Position numbers and translations under genes: made by a program. The notes under the pieces were generated by a model. It was not told the origin of the DNA. It saw only the letters and a list, made by a program, of their open reading frames with translations, and did not search any database. Shown here piece by piece: positions 21,401 through 33,400 of a DNA stretch of 44,938 bases (position 1 is the first letter of the stretch; each line of letters begins with the position of its first letter). Origin of the DNA: Priapulus caudatus (Eukaryota > Priapulida > Priapulimorpha > Priapulimorphida > Priapulidae); assembly GCF_000485595.1 (NCBI RefSeq), contig NW_014577869.1:91761-136698 (forward strand). Direction: 5' to 3'.

Positions 21401-24400
21401 CTACGTGTTCTAGAGCGCCTTGATGACTACGGTGCCCGCCTCAATGGACCGAAGTGCAAATTCGCGAGGCCATCCGTTACGTTCTACGGACATGTTTTTG
21501 GAGGTCTTGGAGTCCGCGCTGACCCACAGAAGCTCAGTGCAGTTAAAAATGCACCCGCTCCAACCAACGTTTCTGGTGTACGCTCCCTACTGGGAATGGC
21601 CCAATACGTAGCACGCTTCGTTCCGAACTTTGCCAGCATTACCGCGCCGATCAGAGAGCTCACTCGTCAAGATATCGCATGGAAATGGGAAGATCCGCAA
21701 GAAGAAGCCCTGCAGAGACTTCGCGATGCGCTCACAGCAACCCCGACGATCACGTACTTTGACCCCGCCAAGAAGTCTCAACTCTTCGTTGACGCCAGCC
21801 CTTCTGGCCTCGGTGGAATCCTCACCCAAGATGGTCAAGTCGTCAGCTACGCCAGCCGTGCCCTGTCTGACGTTGAAAGCCGCTATTCGCAAACGGAGAG
21901 AGAAATGCTCGCAGTCGTCTGGGGTGCGGAACACTTCCACTTGTACCTGTTCGGTGCTGATTTTGATGTCTTCACAGACCATAAGCCGCTACTAGGCATC
22001 TTCAAGAGCCAACGCCCTGCGTCCGCCCGTATCGAACGATGGCGTATTCGTCTCACGCCATATTCCCTCAGTCTGCAGTATCGTCCAGGAAAGGATGACA
22101 CCAATCCAGCTGACTATCTGAGCCGCCATCCTATGCCTACACCAAGCTACACGGATGCAGTCGAAGATCAGGTCAACTATATAATGACCAACGCAATGCC
22201 AAAGGCCCTCAGCATCAAGGAAGTGACCGACGCTACGAATGGCGACTCCACTCTGTCTGCCGTTAAAGCTGCCGTGGCCACAGGAAATTGGTCAGACGCA
22301 ACAGTCGAGCCATATCGTAAAGTCAAATACGAGCTTGCAATCTGCCAGGACATCATATTACGTGGGAACACGTTTAGTCCTGCCGTCTGCTCTCAGCAAG
22401 AGGCCATCGACCTTGCTCATGTTGGTCACCAGGGAATTGTTCGCACCAAATCCCTGCTCCGTGAAAAAGTATGGTTTCCCGGGATCGACAAGACCGCCGA
22501 AATAACGATAAAGTCATGCCTCGCCTGTCAAGCTTGCGTCGGTTCCAAACAGAAACCTGAACCCGTTATCAACAGCACACTGCAACTGGCTCCTGGACGA
22601 AGTCTCAATGGACTTTCTCGTCCACTGCCAAGCAATGATTATTTGCTGGTAGTGATGGACGACTACAGTCGATTCCGAGGTAGAAATCGTTGCTTCAACC
22701 GCGCGCCAAACAGTGATTCCCAAACTGGACGCAATCTTCGCAAGACATGGGATCCCCGCCATCGTAAAGTCTGATAATGGTCCGCCCGTTCAACAGTGAT
22801 GATTTTACAAACTTTGAGCACATTACAACTTCAAGCATCGTAAAATCACACCGCTATGGCCACAGGCTAATGCGAAGCAGAACACTTCATGGGTCCACTC
22901 ATGAAATCTATCCGTGCAGCCCATGTTGAACAGAAAAATTGGAAGCAAGAAATGTATAACTTCCTGCGTCAATACCGCACTACGCCGCACACGTCAACTG
23001 GAATCTCGCCAGCCGAGGTTTTGTATGGTCGCAAAATCCGTACAACGCGTGCCCTCGCTTAGTTCAGCCAAGGAACGCAAAGGAATCGATATGTGATTCG
23101 CACCAACAACGCGCATCGTCAAAAGAGAAGGGGAAAAAGTACGCGGACAATCGAAGAGGTGCCAAACCCTCAAACATCGCAGTTGGTGACACTGTCCTAG
23201 TGCGCGTAAAGAAGACAAACAAGTTGTCAACGCCATTCGACCCAAAGCTGCTGACTGTTGTCAACCGCAAAGGATCAATGATTACAGCAGCATGTGGAGA
23301 CTACAGAATCACGAGGAACGTCGCTCATTTCAAGTCCTTCGTGGCGAACAGACCCATCCGCCAACTCCGCGATAATGCACAAGATATCGAGGACACTCCA
23401 ATCAAAGACAACGACATTGAACATGAATTGAACATCAAGCCGCTGTTCCTCTACGCCCGATTCTCCGCAGGCCTCAGGACAATGCTGCTCCAGTCCGCCG
23501 CTCGGACCGGATAACTCGTATGCCTGTCAGGTTCGAGGACTATGTGTGCGCCAAGTCCAAGGAGTGATGTGCTAGTAACCTCTCCTCCTGTCGAACCTCG
23601 CATCGTAGCACAACCGCTGTGCATTCGCAATTCGCATATTCGCGCAATTTGTAATTCGTAATTCGTGACATTATAATCAACATGACTATGTAGTGTTTTA
23701 GGAAACGATTGTGTATTACATGTATGTGTTTCAGAAAGTTACGTTTTAATCGTTAGCAGTTTTTTCAGCTATCTGACAAAAAATTATTGTTACGGAGCAA
23801 GTGACATTACTGATGTTAAGCCAACAATAGTTTTGGTTTAGACGCATATCATTTTGGAATCTTAACAGTAGCTGCATTGTGTTTTCGGCTCGAAGTTTGA
23901 AGCCAAAGAGGGGAGAGATGTTATGTTTATTATGCATTTAGCGAGACCAGCTCCAGCAGGTGCTGCCACCTATGGGGGCACACCGCCAAACATGTCAACC
24001 ATCCTGTAGTGTCTATTTTGTCATCGGAATAAAGCATCTTATTGTTACTCAATACTTGGCTCAAACATATCAGTGACCTAGCATTTTTATGGCTTTATTG
24101 AAAGGACCATGAAATGTACTTTCCGCTGACATGCGAAGAGTAAGTGTCGGATAACTTTTTGACCCTCAAGAGGAGGGTTAAACATGGATTTGTTTCTCTC
24201 AACTGCATTGGCGTGTACCTGTGGGTGTGGAAAGTTCCCATTTTACAGTGAAATTCCACACATAACTCTTACTTGAACAACGCTTACTTAGGTGATAATG
24301 ACATGACTTATATATAAGATTTTGTAGTGTACATTATGAATAGTTGGAATACAGTCACTAGCACTCAAATAATTACCCAGGAGTGAGGCTGCGGATTTCC

Positions 24401-27400
24401 CAGACTTAATTTTCTCATCAAATTTTGGCACCAATATAGACGCAAGTGTGTACGTCTTGAGCTTATTCGGTCCACTAATCACTGGCCTACCTTGTACTGA
24501 AATTAGTTTAGAGATATTTGCTATCGTATTGCTGTAAATTGTAATCTTGCACGAGCTGCTCTGCCTCTGGTTGTATCAACCATTGAGCTATTTTTAACGA
24601 GTCAGATGTGCCTCGCAAGGGGTTTAATGTACCTTATTATCTGACACCATAGAACGCACGTTATGTATAGTAATAATATGGTAATTATTTGCTCCTGCTT
24701 TTTGCAATTCGTCGTCACACTGACAGCTGCCATTGCTGCAATGCTTTTGCTGATCGATGCAACGATGCCTTTGATAGCGGCCCGCCATCTATCGGAATTT
24801 TATTACACTAGTTTGTTTTTTTGGGTTAGAAATGAACGTATGTATAGGACGTCTTGCTATGCACAAATGAATTTATCAGCAGAACACCAGACACCAGATG
24901 AGCCCTGTCGCTCTGCGGCACTTGTTCGTTCTCGTAACATTACGATGTTTCTGGCAACGGTTTACGAGTGGAAGTTACATGTAACTATTTGCGACTAATT
25001 TTGTTTCTGACAACGGCCCCCAGTGTATTATATATATAAATATATATATATATCGCATTCACTAGATGATAGAGGGACTTCTAAAGGCAAGTACGGACAC
25101 CAGGAAAGTCCAAAAAGGGGGAATTCTTATGATCCTCGACCTGAAAGTCCAGGTAATCGATTCTTTATTCAAAATTAAAATTTGCTAGAGTTCATCAAGT
25201 AAACTCCGTAAAACACATGATATTCTTTCAGTATTTTAAATTTTTTATGAGTATTTTTAGCTCATCTGACGAGAGTCCAGCGATCAGCTTTGTAGAATCC
25301 ATGATCGTCCGTGCGTGCGGTGGTGGCCGTGCGCTCCTCAAAACAGTTGCGGCACAAATCTAAACGGCTTTGATCGTACGGATTCGAAAGTCGGCGACGT
25401 TAGGGGGGGGGGGGTAATGCGAAAACGACGGTGGATGTCGAAGCTGCGCGAGTCAAAGTCAAAGAGTGTATAAAGAGAGGGGAACATTTCCTTCTTAACT
25501 TAAGGTATAGCGAGAAAATGCCAGAAAATTGCGCCGAACCAAATCTAAACGGCTCGACCTATGCTTGTGATAGTCGGTGATTATAGCATGCATGGTAGGA
25601 AAACCATCACGTGTGCGCCGAAATTGTGACTCACAGCTAGCCGCAAAGGTCAATGCGCGGCACAGGCAAATTATCTAGACATTTTCTGAGACATGTCTGA
25701 GAAGCCGATTGAAAAATTTTTTGTTTCACAGTGCCTATCATTTTTATGACTTTATGAAAGGACCATTGAAATTACCTTTCCGCTGACATGCGTGAAGATA
25801 AGGTCGGATACCTTTTGATCTCATGCAGGAGGGTTAAACATGATTTGTTACTGTTAGAAAGAATTTGAACTGCCCGGGTTTGCTAGTAGAATCTATACCA
25901 TGCTTGGACGTTATGAGGCTACAATGTCACAGTGAATTTCAAAGCGCTAAAATTTGGTTGAAGAAGGATTATGCTCCTTAAATTCGTATAATTTCTATGG
26001 CATGTCTGTACTGTCAGTGTGTTACATGTAACTTATGCCACTGCCAGTAGCCACTGCCAGTGCATGTGGTGGTGATAGTACTGTGTAGTTTTTGCCTGCG
26101 TTAATTAGTTACAGGTGGCAGCTCTCTATTTCAGCCTGTAGGCTTGCGTAGGTAAATGGATGAGTGCTTACCTATTCTGTCTTGCAAACAGTTGTTGCTA
26201 CTACGTACAATGGGAGCTTCCATCTTTAATCTTAAGACACTTAAACGTACGCGCCATCTCGTGGCAACTTTCATAACGATCCCAACGAACATTCCTTCGA
26301 GAAGGTTCCTGATACCATCCCTGTGCCTTCCACTGTTTCGGTGCATATGTGAAAACATTTGGGACTAACAGGGTTTACTAGACTCCCACCACTCCACCAC
26401 AGAGTCACCGCAGTAGACGTGAGATGAGCGCTGTCACTCCGCGTCACTTGTTTCATTATAACATTATATCTGTAGTAATAAAAATAAAACGTATTTTTTG
26501 GTGTGCTGCTTCTGAACTAATTTTTCAATAACAGGTCTTGCATCCTGGGATGACTCGGATGAAGAAGCGAAAACTTTAGCAGATTTGAGGGCAGGAATGA
26601 AGAAAGGGACATCATCCAGAGAAGAAAGACAACTGCCTCCTTTGTTTGACACATCTAATGAAACTAATATGTTTGCTGGTAAAGCTTCAAACAATTTGTG
26701 GGGTGTGTACAATAACGGCTGTAGTGTGTCTATTTTTTCTCCTGCCTTTATTTTGTAATTATCTGTAAGCTGGCTAACTTAATACATGCTTGTAATTTTT
26801 ATTAATTATAAACAATTCAGACCAAGATGATAGTGATCAGAAATTCCAAGCTGAGGTCAGTCCGGAGGTCAAGGGAATGTCAAAACATTCCTCCTTGAGA
26901 GGTCTTGGAGATAGGATAGAGAAGGGGTTGAAGAAAGGACTACAGAAAGGTTTGAGTTGTCTTCTTAAAACAAATCTTCCTTGAAAATCTAGTGTAACGT
27001 TCATAACATATTCTTGAGTAGTAGACCTTTCTGCTATCTGCACCTTATTGTAATATCAGTCACTGAAGATGCCATGTTATGTTAACAAGCCCTGTTCTAT
27101 TTTTTATTGTCGCTTAGCCTTCGTAGGATTCTATTTATTTATATGGATGGTCGCTTATGTTATGGATAATGAAATTCAATTATATTACATCTCCTCTTCT
27201 TACTTTTGATACTAAGTTACTTAAGATTTCTTACTCATTTCAAATCTAGGATATGATTTAATTAACAAATATACTTGCATTCTACAATATGTAACATCAA
27301 CACAGATTGCATTCTACAATATGTAACATCAACACAGATTGCATTATACAATATGTAACATCAACACATTATTATAAGTCCAGTCTTCTGGGTGGCTTTA

Positions 27401-30400
27401 CAGTCCTGCCAGACCTTGTTGTGTATCTTGGAGACGTGCAGGGGTCTTCTCGGAGGATGTCATTGTGTCCGTCACCCGTCCGTGCTGTCCCGTCTCTCGC
27501 CTCTGGTGCAGTGTCGGGTTCTCTTCGGGTCTCATGTTGTTTGTCGCTGACGCCCAGCTGCCCGTCGTCCATTGTAGTATTGTTCTGTTGGTTTGCTGCT
27601 TCTGATGTCTCTTGGAGGTGTCTGCGATTGCGGCGATACAGCCAACCTCCGCTGCAGATGACGTAGGATCTGGGTCTCCCGTAGTGCTTTACCACCGTCC
27701 CCGATTTCCAAGACTTGGAGCCTGGAAGAGGGTTCATGTGTATGCTGTCACCTTGTTCTAGTGGTTTTAGCTCCTTCACACCTCTCCTAAGGTCATAATA
27801 GACCTTTTGTTTTGCCTTCTCTTTATTGAAGTGTTCTTTTACTACTGTAGTGTTGTCTATTCTGGGTTTTAGGATTTCCCTAGAGGCAGGCAAAGTATTC
27901 CTGGGGCGCCTGCCCATCAGAAGTTGAGCTGGGGATAATTTAATTCCCTCCAAAGGTGTAGTTCGGTAGTTTAGTAGAGTTAAGTATTTGTCCTCTGCCT
28001 TGCTCCATAGGCGTTTCACTGTTTGTGTCGCTCGCTCTGCTTCTCCATTGGAGCTCTGGAAGTGCGGGCTGGAAGTCAGATGTTCGATTCCGTACGCCTG
28101 GCAGAATTTATTGAATTCAGTCGAGCTGAATTGTGGCCCGTTGTCTGATCGAATCCTCAGTGGGATGTCGTGGCAAGCGAATATTTGCTTCATGGCGTTA
28201 GTTATCGATGAGGTTGTAGTTGAGCTCAGTTCGACGACGTCAATATATTTCGAGTAATAGTCCACTAGCAGTAGGTACTTGCTTAACTGGAAGTCAAACA
28301 AGTCACATCCAACCATGGTGTATGGCAAGTCAGGAGTTACAGTCAGCATTAATGGTTCAGCCCTCTGCTTGTTCTGATACTCTGCACATTTCCTGCAGTT
28401 CTGGACTGTGTCCTCAATGGCTGAGTTCATACTAGGCTAGTACATCACTTCACGGGCTCGCTGCTTGCATTTGACTATGCCTAGGTTAGAGATTGGTGTA
28501 TTATTTCTAGCATGTCGTTGCGTAGGGTAGGCGGAATTACAATTCTCTGTTCCTTGTAGATGATGCTATCACATACAGCTAGCTGGTCACGCGAGTCCCA
28601 GTACTGTCTCACCTCAGCTGGAGCTTCACTTTTGTTGTCTGGCCAACCATTGCTTATCACCTGATATAGTGTTTGGAGTTCAGACTGTGTTTTCTCTTTG
28701 ATTTCTACGTATCTGGATTTGCTGACGGATATCATGCTGATCACGTCGCTTTCCTCAAGATCATCTGCTTCGACTTGGTTTCCGGGTAGATATGCTCGGG
28801 AGAGTGCATCCGACACAAACATCTCTTTCCCCTTTCGGTATCTAACCTCGATGTCGTGCCACTGTAATTTCAGCATTCTCTGAATTCTCATCGGAGCTGA
28901 CAGTAGTGGTTTTGCGAATATCTGTTCTAGCAGTTTGTAGGGGTGTAACGATATACCGGTATATCGGTATATTGCAATATATTTTGAAAACTCGATATAT
29001 CGCGATACAACTTCCGGATATCGATATTTTACGATACGGTGGTATAACAAGAAATAAATTACTTGACACTTGCCTTTATGTCTATATTGTTAATGGGCTC
29101 GAAAATTATGCACTGGCGGTGTATATATTACGAAAGCACAATGCCTGCACGACGCATACAGTATTACTGGTAAGCGACCACTGCAGGGAGCACAGCGCGG
29201 TACTACTGCGCGGGCACAGTGGGGCAGACGTGTGCGCGAGGCAGAGAGCACGGCAACTAGGGAGTCTATATATAGCCTATGCTCACCTGAGTGCCCGCGC
29301 GCGCGCGATACAAGCTGAAGCGAGCACCCACTGTTTCAGTTTCAGTTTCAGTTTCAGTTTCAGTATCCAGTATTAACCAATTATGCAGCAGGGGTATTGT
29401 GTATTCCAGCCACGGCAGTGCCTTCCGAGAGGGTATTCAGTACAGCGGGTGACATTGTTACGGCACAGAGGGCTGCACTGTCAGCAGAAACCATTGCCGT
29501 ACGTGCTTCTGTTTCTCAAGAAAAACATGAGAAATTAAATCATGTCATATAATACAATATATGATAATATTAAAACCATCAAATTGTTACTATATCATGC
29601 ATGGTATACACTTCCCAATACGTATTGGAAAATATTGCAATACGGTTTTGTCGTATTGCAATATATTGCAATACGGTTTTTGGTCGCAATACTCACCCCT
29701 AGCAGTTTGTGATCATTGTGGACTGTGGTCTTCTTACCGAACACATAGCAGTGAAACTTGGCCATGCTGTACACTATCGACAACATTTCTTTTTCGATTT
29801 GTGCGTATTGTTGTTCAGTTTCAGTCATTGTACGGGACGCATATGCAATAACACGACCTTCCTGCATGAGTACAGCACCTAACCCGTCTTTGCTTGCATC
29901 GCACTCTATGTGCACGGGTTTGTTTACGTCGTAGAATGCTAGTACTGGAGATGTACTGCATTTCTGTTTCAGCTCTTTGAAGCTGTCTTTATGTTCGTGC
30001 TTCCATGCGAATGTCATATCTGACTTCAGGAGGCACCGCAGGGGTGCGTCGACTTGGCTTAGATTGGGAATAAATTTTGCTAGGTACTGTGCCAGACCAA
30101 GCAATCTGCGGACTCCCTTGTTACGTGGTGCTGGCATCTCGACAATGGCTTTGACCTTTTCGGGGTCTGGCTGTTGACCTGCCGTGATCACGTGCCCCAT
30201 GAAGGGTACACTGGGTTGTCGTATGCTGCACTTGTCGTAGTTACATTAGTCATTGTACTTAGTTGCTCGTTCAACTACTTGCCTGAATATTTCATCATGA
30301 TGTGCCTGGTTTCGACCTGCGATGAGGATGTCATCCACGATTGCGAATGCTCTGTCAATTCCTTCTATCATCTGGTTCATGATCCGCTGATATATTTCAG

Positions 30401-33400
30401 GTGCGGACTTTATTTCGAAAGGTAGTCTGAGCCACCTATATCTTCCTATAGGGCTGTTGAACGTGGTCAGGTATGACGACTTCAGGTCCAATTCTATCTG
30501 TAGAAATCCTGACTTCGTGGTGAGTACTGAGAACAGTGTCGCATCTGGTATGCATGCTATTACATTGTCTATTGTTTTCATGGGGTGATGTTCCATTTTT
30601 ATGACTTTGTTTAGATCTTTTGGATCTATGCAGATCCTGACCTTGTCTTTCCTGAGTGACACTACCATGGAGCTGACCCATTCTGTTGGTTCGCTCACCG
30701 GCGCGATGTATCCGTTCCTTTCCATTTCTCTGAGTTTTTCGATGGCACGCGGTTTTATTGACGCTGCCAGTCAGCGAGCTGGATGGATCACACCTTTTGC
30801 GCTTTCTTCGATCTTTATAGTGTATTCTCCTGGCAGAGTACCTGTGGTTTCCACTAATTCAGGATAATCACGTGCTATTTTTTCACGTGCGGAGAGTTCT
30901 CCGACAGCATCTACTCGCTGTATCAGACCCAGGCTTTCTGCAACATCACCGCTGATAATGTTTTCCTGATTTAGGTCAACGATCTCAAACTGTGCGCATG
31001 CTTCATTCTCTTTATACTTCACTGGTAGGTTAACCGTCCCTACTTATTTGACCTTGTGATTTGTATAAGACGAGGGTTCTCTGAGAGACTGACATCTTGA
31101 TGCGTTCACCGAGAGATTCTAGTCTTTCTAGCTGTGGTTTAACAATAATGCAGCATTTCGACCCTGTGTCTATTCTGAACGGCACGTCGTGGTTGTATAC
31201 CTTTAAGTGCACTAGCCATTTGTCACTAGAGAGAGTGTTCACTGGTCCCTGCGCAGCTTGTGTCGCGTGGATGTGTAGTAAGCCGTCGCTGTCATTTGAG
31301 TCTTCACTCTCTTGCGCTGAGTCGCAACGCATACCGCTGACTTGGCGGAGTCTTTTCCTACACATCTTTAGCCAGTGATTCGGTTTCTTACAATACTTGC
31401 AGACTGTTCCTTTAGCCGGGCATTTTCCTTCATCGTGAACTCTGCCGCAGCTGGAGCAGTTGTTAGCATGACTGTGGCTACACCTCGTTTCTTGTGCGGA
31501 ATCTCGTTCCTTGCTTCAAAACTGCTTCTGCTGTACGGGTTGTCTCTTCCTGTAGCTGTTACTGACGTGTCGCCTTGTTTTGACTGCGAGAACTTCTTCT
31601 CCATGCATCGTTTTGATTTGGCTCTGTGATAACTCAAATCGGTGCCCTATCTCAATAGCCTTCGCTATAGTGAGCTATTGTCCCTGATCTAGAAGACGTT
31701 CTTGTACCTTACGGTGTCGTACGCCGTTGATGATTAAGTCAATCATAATGTCATCTGGGTCTGTGTATTCTCAGTTCATCAATAGAATCCTCAGATCTTT
31801 GACGAAATTATTAAACGTTTCACCTTCTGACTGAGATCGTTCTTGAGCCTTGAATCTCGCTACTCGCTTGTTTTTCTTAGGTCGGACATATTCTTCAATT
31901 TTCTTGAGAATTTCTTTGGGGTCGTCTTCTTGGCCCTGAGCCCATATGAACGTTTTGTAGACTTCCCTACCTTGCTGTCCTATCCACATGCCTAGCCATC
32001 CTGCGCGATGTTTGTCATCTGTACTGGCAAGCGGTCCCTTAAATGTAAATTCTACATGCTGTTTAAAGGCCTCCTTTAGTGATGAAAAATAGTTACATAT
32101 ATCAAAGTAACTATGTTATGTACAACTACTGAGAAATTTACAGGTTGAATGGTTTTCGGGTGTATGAGAAAAAAATATTTTTTGATGTTCACAATGTAAA
32201 GAATTTGCTGGAACGCAAAAGCGCCCCCTATCTTTTCGCGTGACGTAGTGTGACGTCAGGGTAGGCACTCGCGCTTGTTTACCCGTTGCCAAGCGTGTAC
32301 AATGGAGCCTAATGTGAACACCGATTCAGAGTCGTCTCTAGACTTATCAGTTTCGTACGATACGGATAAACAGTCAATCAGCATTGATGAAGATGAAAAT
32401 GAAGTAGATATAGACAATGAAGTGGAACATGTTGAAGATAGTTGTATTCAGCCTAGCTCTAGTACTATAGCCGCTGGCCAGCGGCAGTTAATGTAAGCGG
32501 CTATAGTACTAGAGCTATATTCAGCCGTACATGTTTGAGCCATTGGCCAACGATTACCCGGCCATCGTTCATGATGATGTTTAAGGCAACGTCGAACCAG
32601 AACTTAAGGAAGACTGCAATTAAGTGTTGCTGAATGGTGAGTTTAGCTCAGTATTTCANNNNNNNNNNNNNNNNNNNNNNNNNNNNNNNNNNNNNNNNNN
32701 NNNNNNNNNNNNNNNNNNNNNNNNNNNNNNNNNNNNNNNNNNNNNNNNNNNNNNNNNNNNNNNNNNNNNNNNNNNNNNNNNNNNNNNNNNNNNNNNNNNN
32801 NNNNNNNNNNNNNNNNNNNNNNNNNNNNNNNNNNNNNNNNNNNNNNNNNNNNNNNNNNNNNNNNNNNNNNNNNNNNNNNNNNNNNNNNNNNNNNNNNNNN
32901 NNNNNNNNNNNNNNNNNNNNNNNNNNNNNNNNNNNNNNNNNNNNNNNNNNNNNNNNNNNNNNNNNNNNNNNNNNNNNNNNNNNNNNNNNNNNNNNNNNNN
33001 NNNNNNNNNNNNNNNNNNNNNNNNNNNNNNNNNNNNNNNNNNNNNNNNNNNNNNNNNNNNNNNNNNNNNNNNNNNNNNNNNNNNNNNNNNNNNNNNNNNN
33101 NNNNNNNNNNNNNNNNNNNNNNNNNNNNNNNNNNNNNNNNNNNNGAGCGTGCAGGTGGGGGAGGACTGTGGTTGCCCCTTAGCCTGCGGTTGCGTGTTTG
33201 TAAGTCTACAGCCAGCACACCGCACCTAGCGGAAGTGAACTGAAACGTGCATGTTCACAAACCCACAAACCAACACTCAAACACACGCCGGTGAAAACAT
33301 AACCTCCGCCAAGCCTCTGGCGGAGGTAATGACTCGTTCTGTCACATCATAAATATGTACTAGAATGTTCAACGACACTGAAATAGGAAGAGAACGGAAA

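Larger units (their letters stand above)
19073..24072 (+). mobile_element. Gypsy-1: complete Ty3/Gypsy LTR retrotransposon
   Basis: 5.0 kb, with identical 154-bp LTRs (19073-19226, 23919-24072), a 5-bp target duplication GTGAC (19068-19072 and 24073-24077), a purine-rich tract AGAGGGGAGAGA before the 3' LTR, and gag-protease-RT-RNase H-integrase in standard Ty3/Gypsy order. Identical LTRs imply recent insertion. The internal frames nevertheless carry several frameshifts (near 19620, 19670, 19990, 20640, 20860, 22600 and 22770 onward), so it is either a defective copy moved in trans or a poorly polished assembly segment. It sits in the intron between exons B and C of the unknown gene. Confidence 0.93.
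18643..24926 (+). repeat. Family R copy split by Gypsy-1
   Basis: The left part (18643-19072) and right part (24073 onward) join exactly at the GTGAC target duplication. The alignment with 17321-18467 runs through the junction (...agcGGTGACctagcattttt...). From about 24195 to 24890 the interior differs from the other copies. The family end (CGCTGTCGCTCTGCGGCACT) recurs at 24926. Confidence 0.75.
27372..32110 (-). mobile_element. Gypsy-2: decayed Ty3/Gypsy element without recognisable LTRs
   Basis: On the minus strand from 32110 downward: gag, zinc knuckle, protease, RT, RNase H (interrupted by a hAT element) and integrase, in normal Gypsy order but in at least eight disjoint frames. I found no LTR pair at either end. 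It lies in the intron between exons E and F of the unknown gene, in antisense orientation. It is clearly older and more damaged than Gypsy-1. Confidence 0.88.

Noticed and set aside
27277-27370. CRISPR-like array
   Set aside because: The units are contiguous tandem copies with no unique spacers, in a eukaryotic intron beside a Gypsy 3' end.
32624-33229. ORFs of about 190-200 residues across the gap
   Set aside because: They consist almost entirely of N-derived unknown residues.
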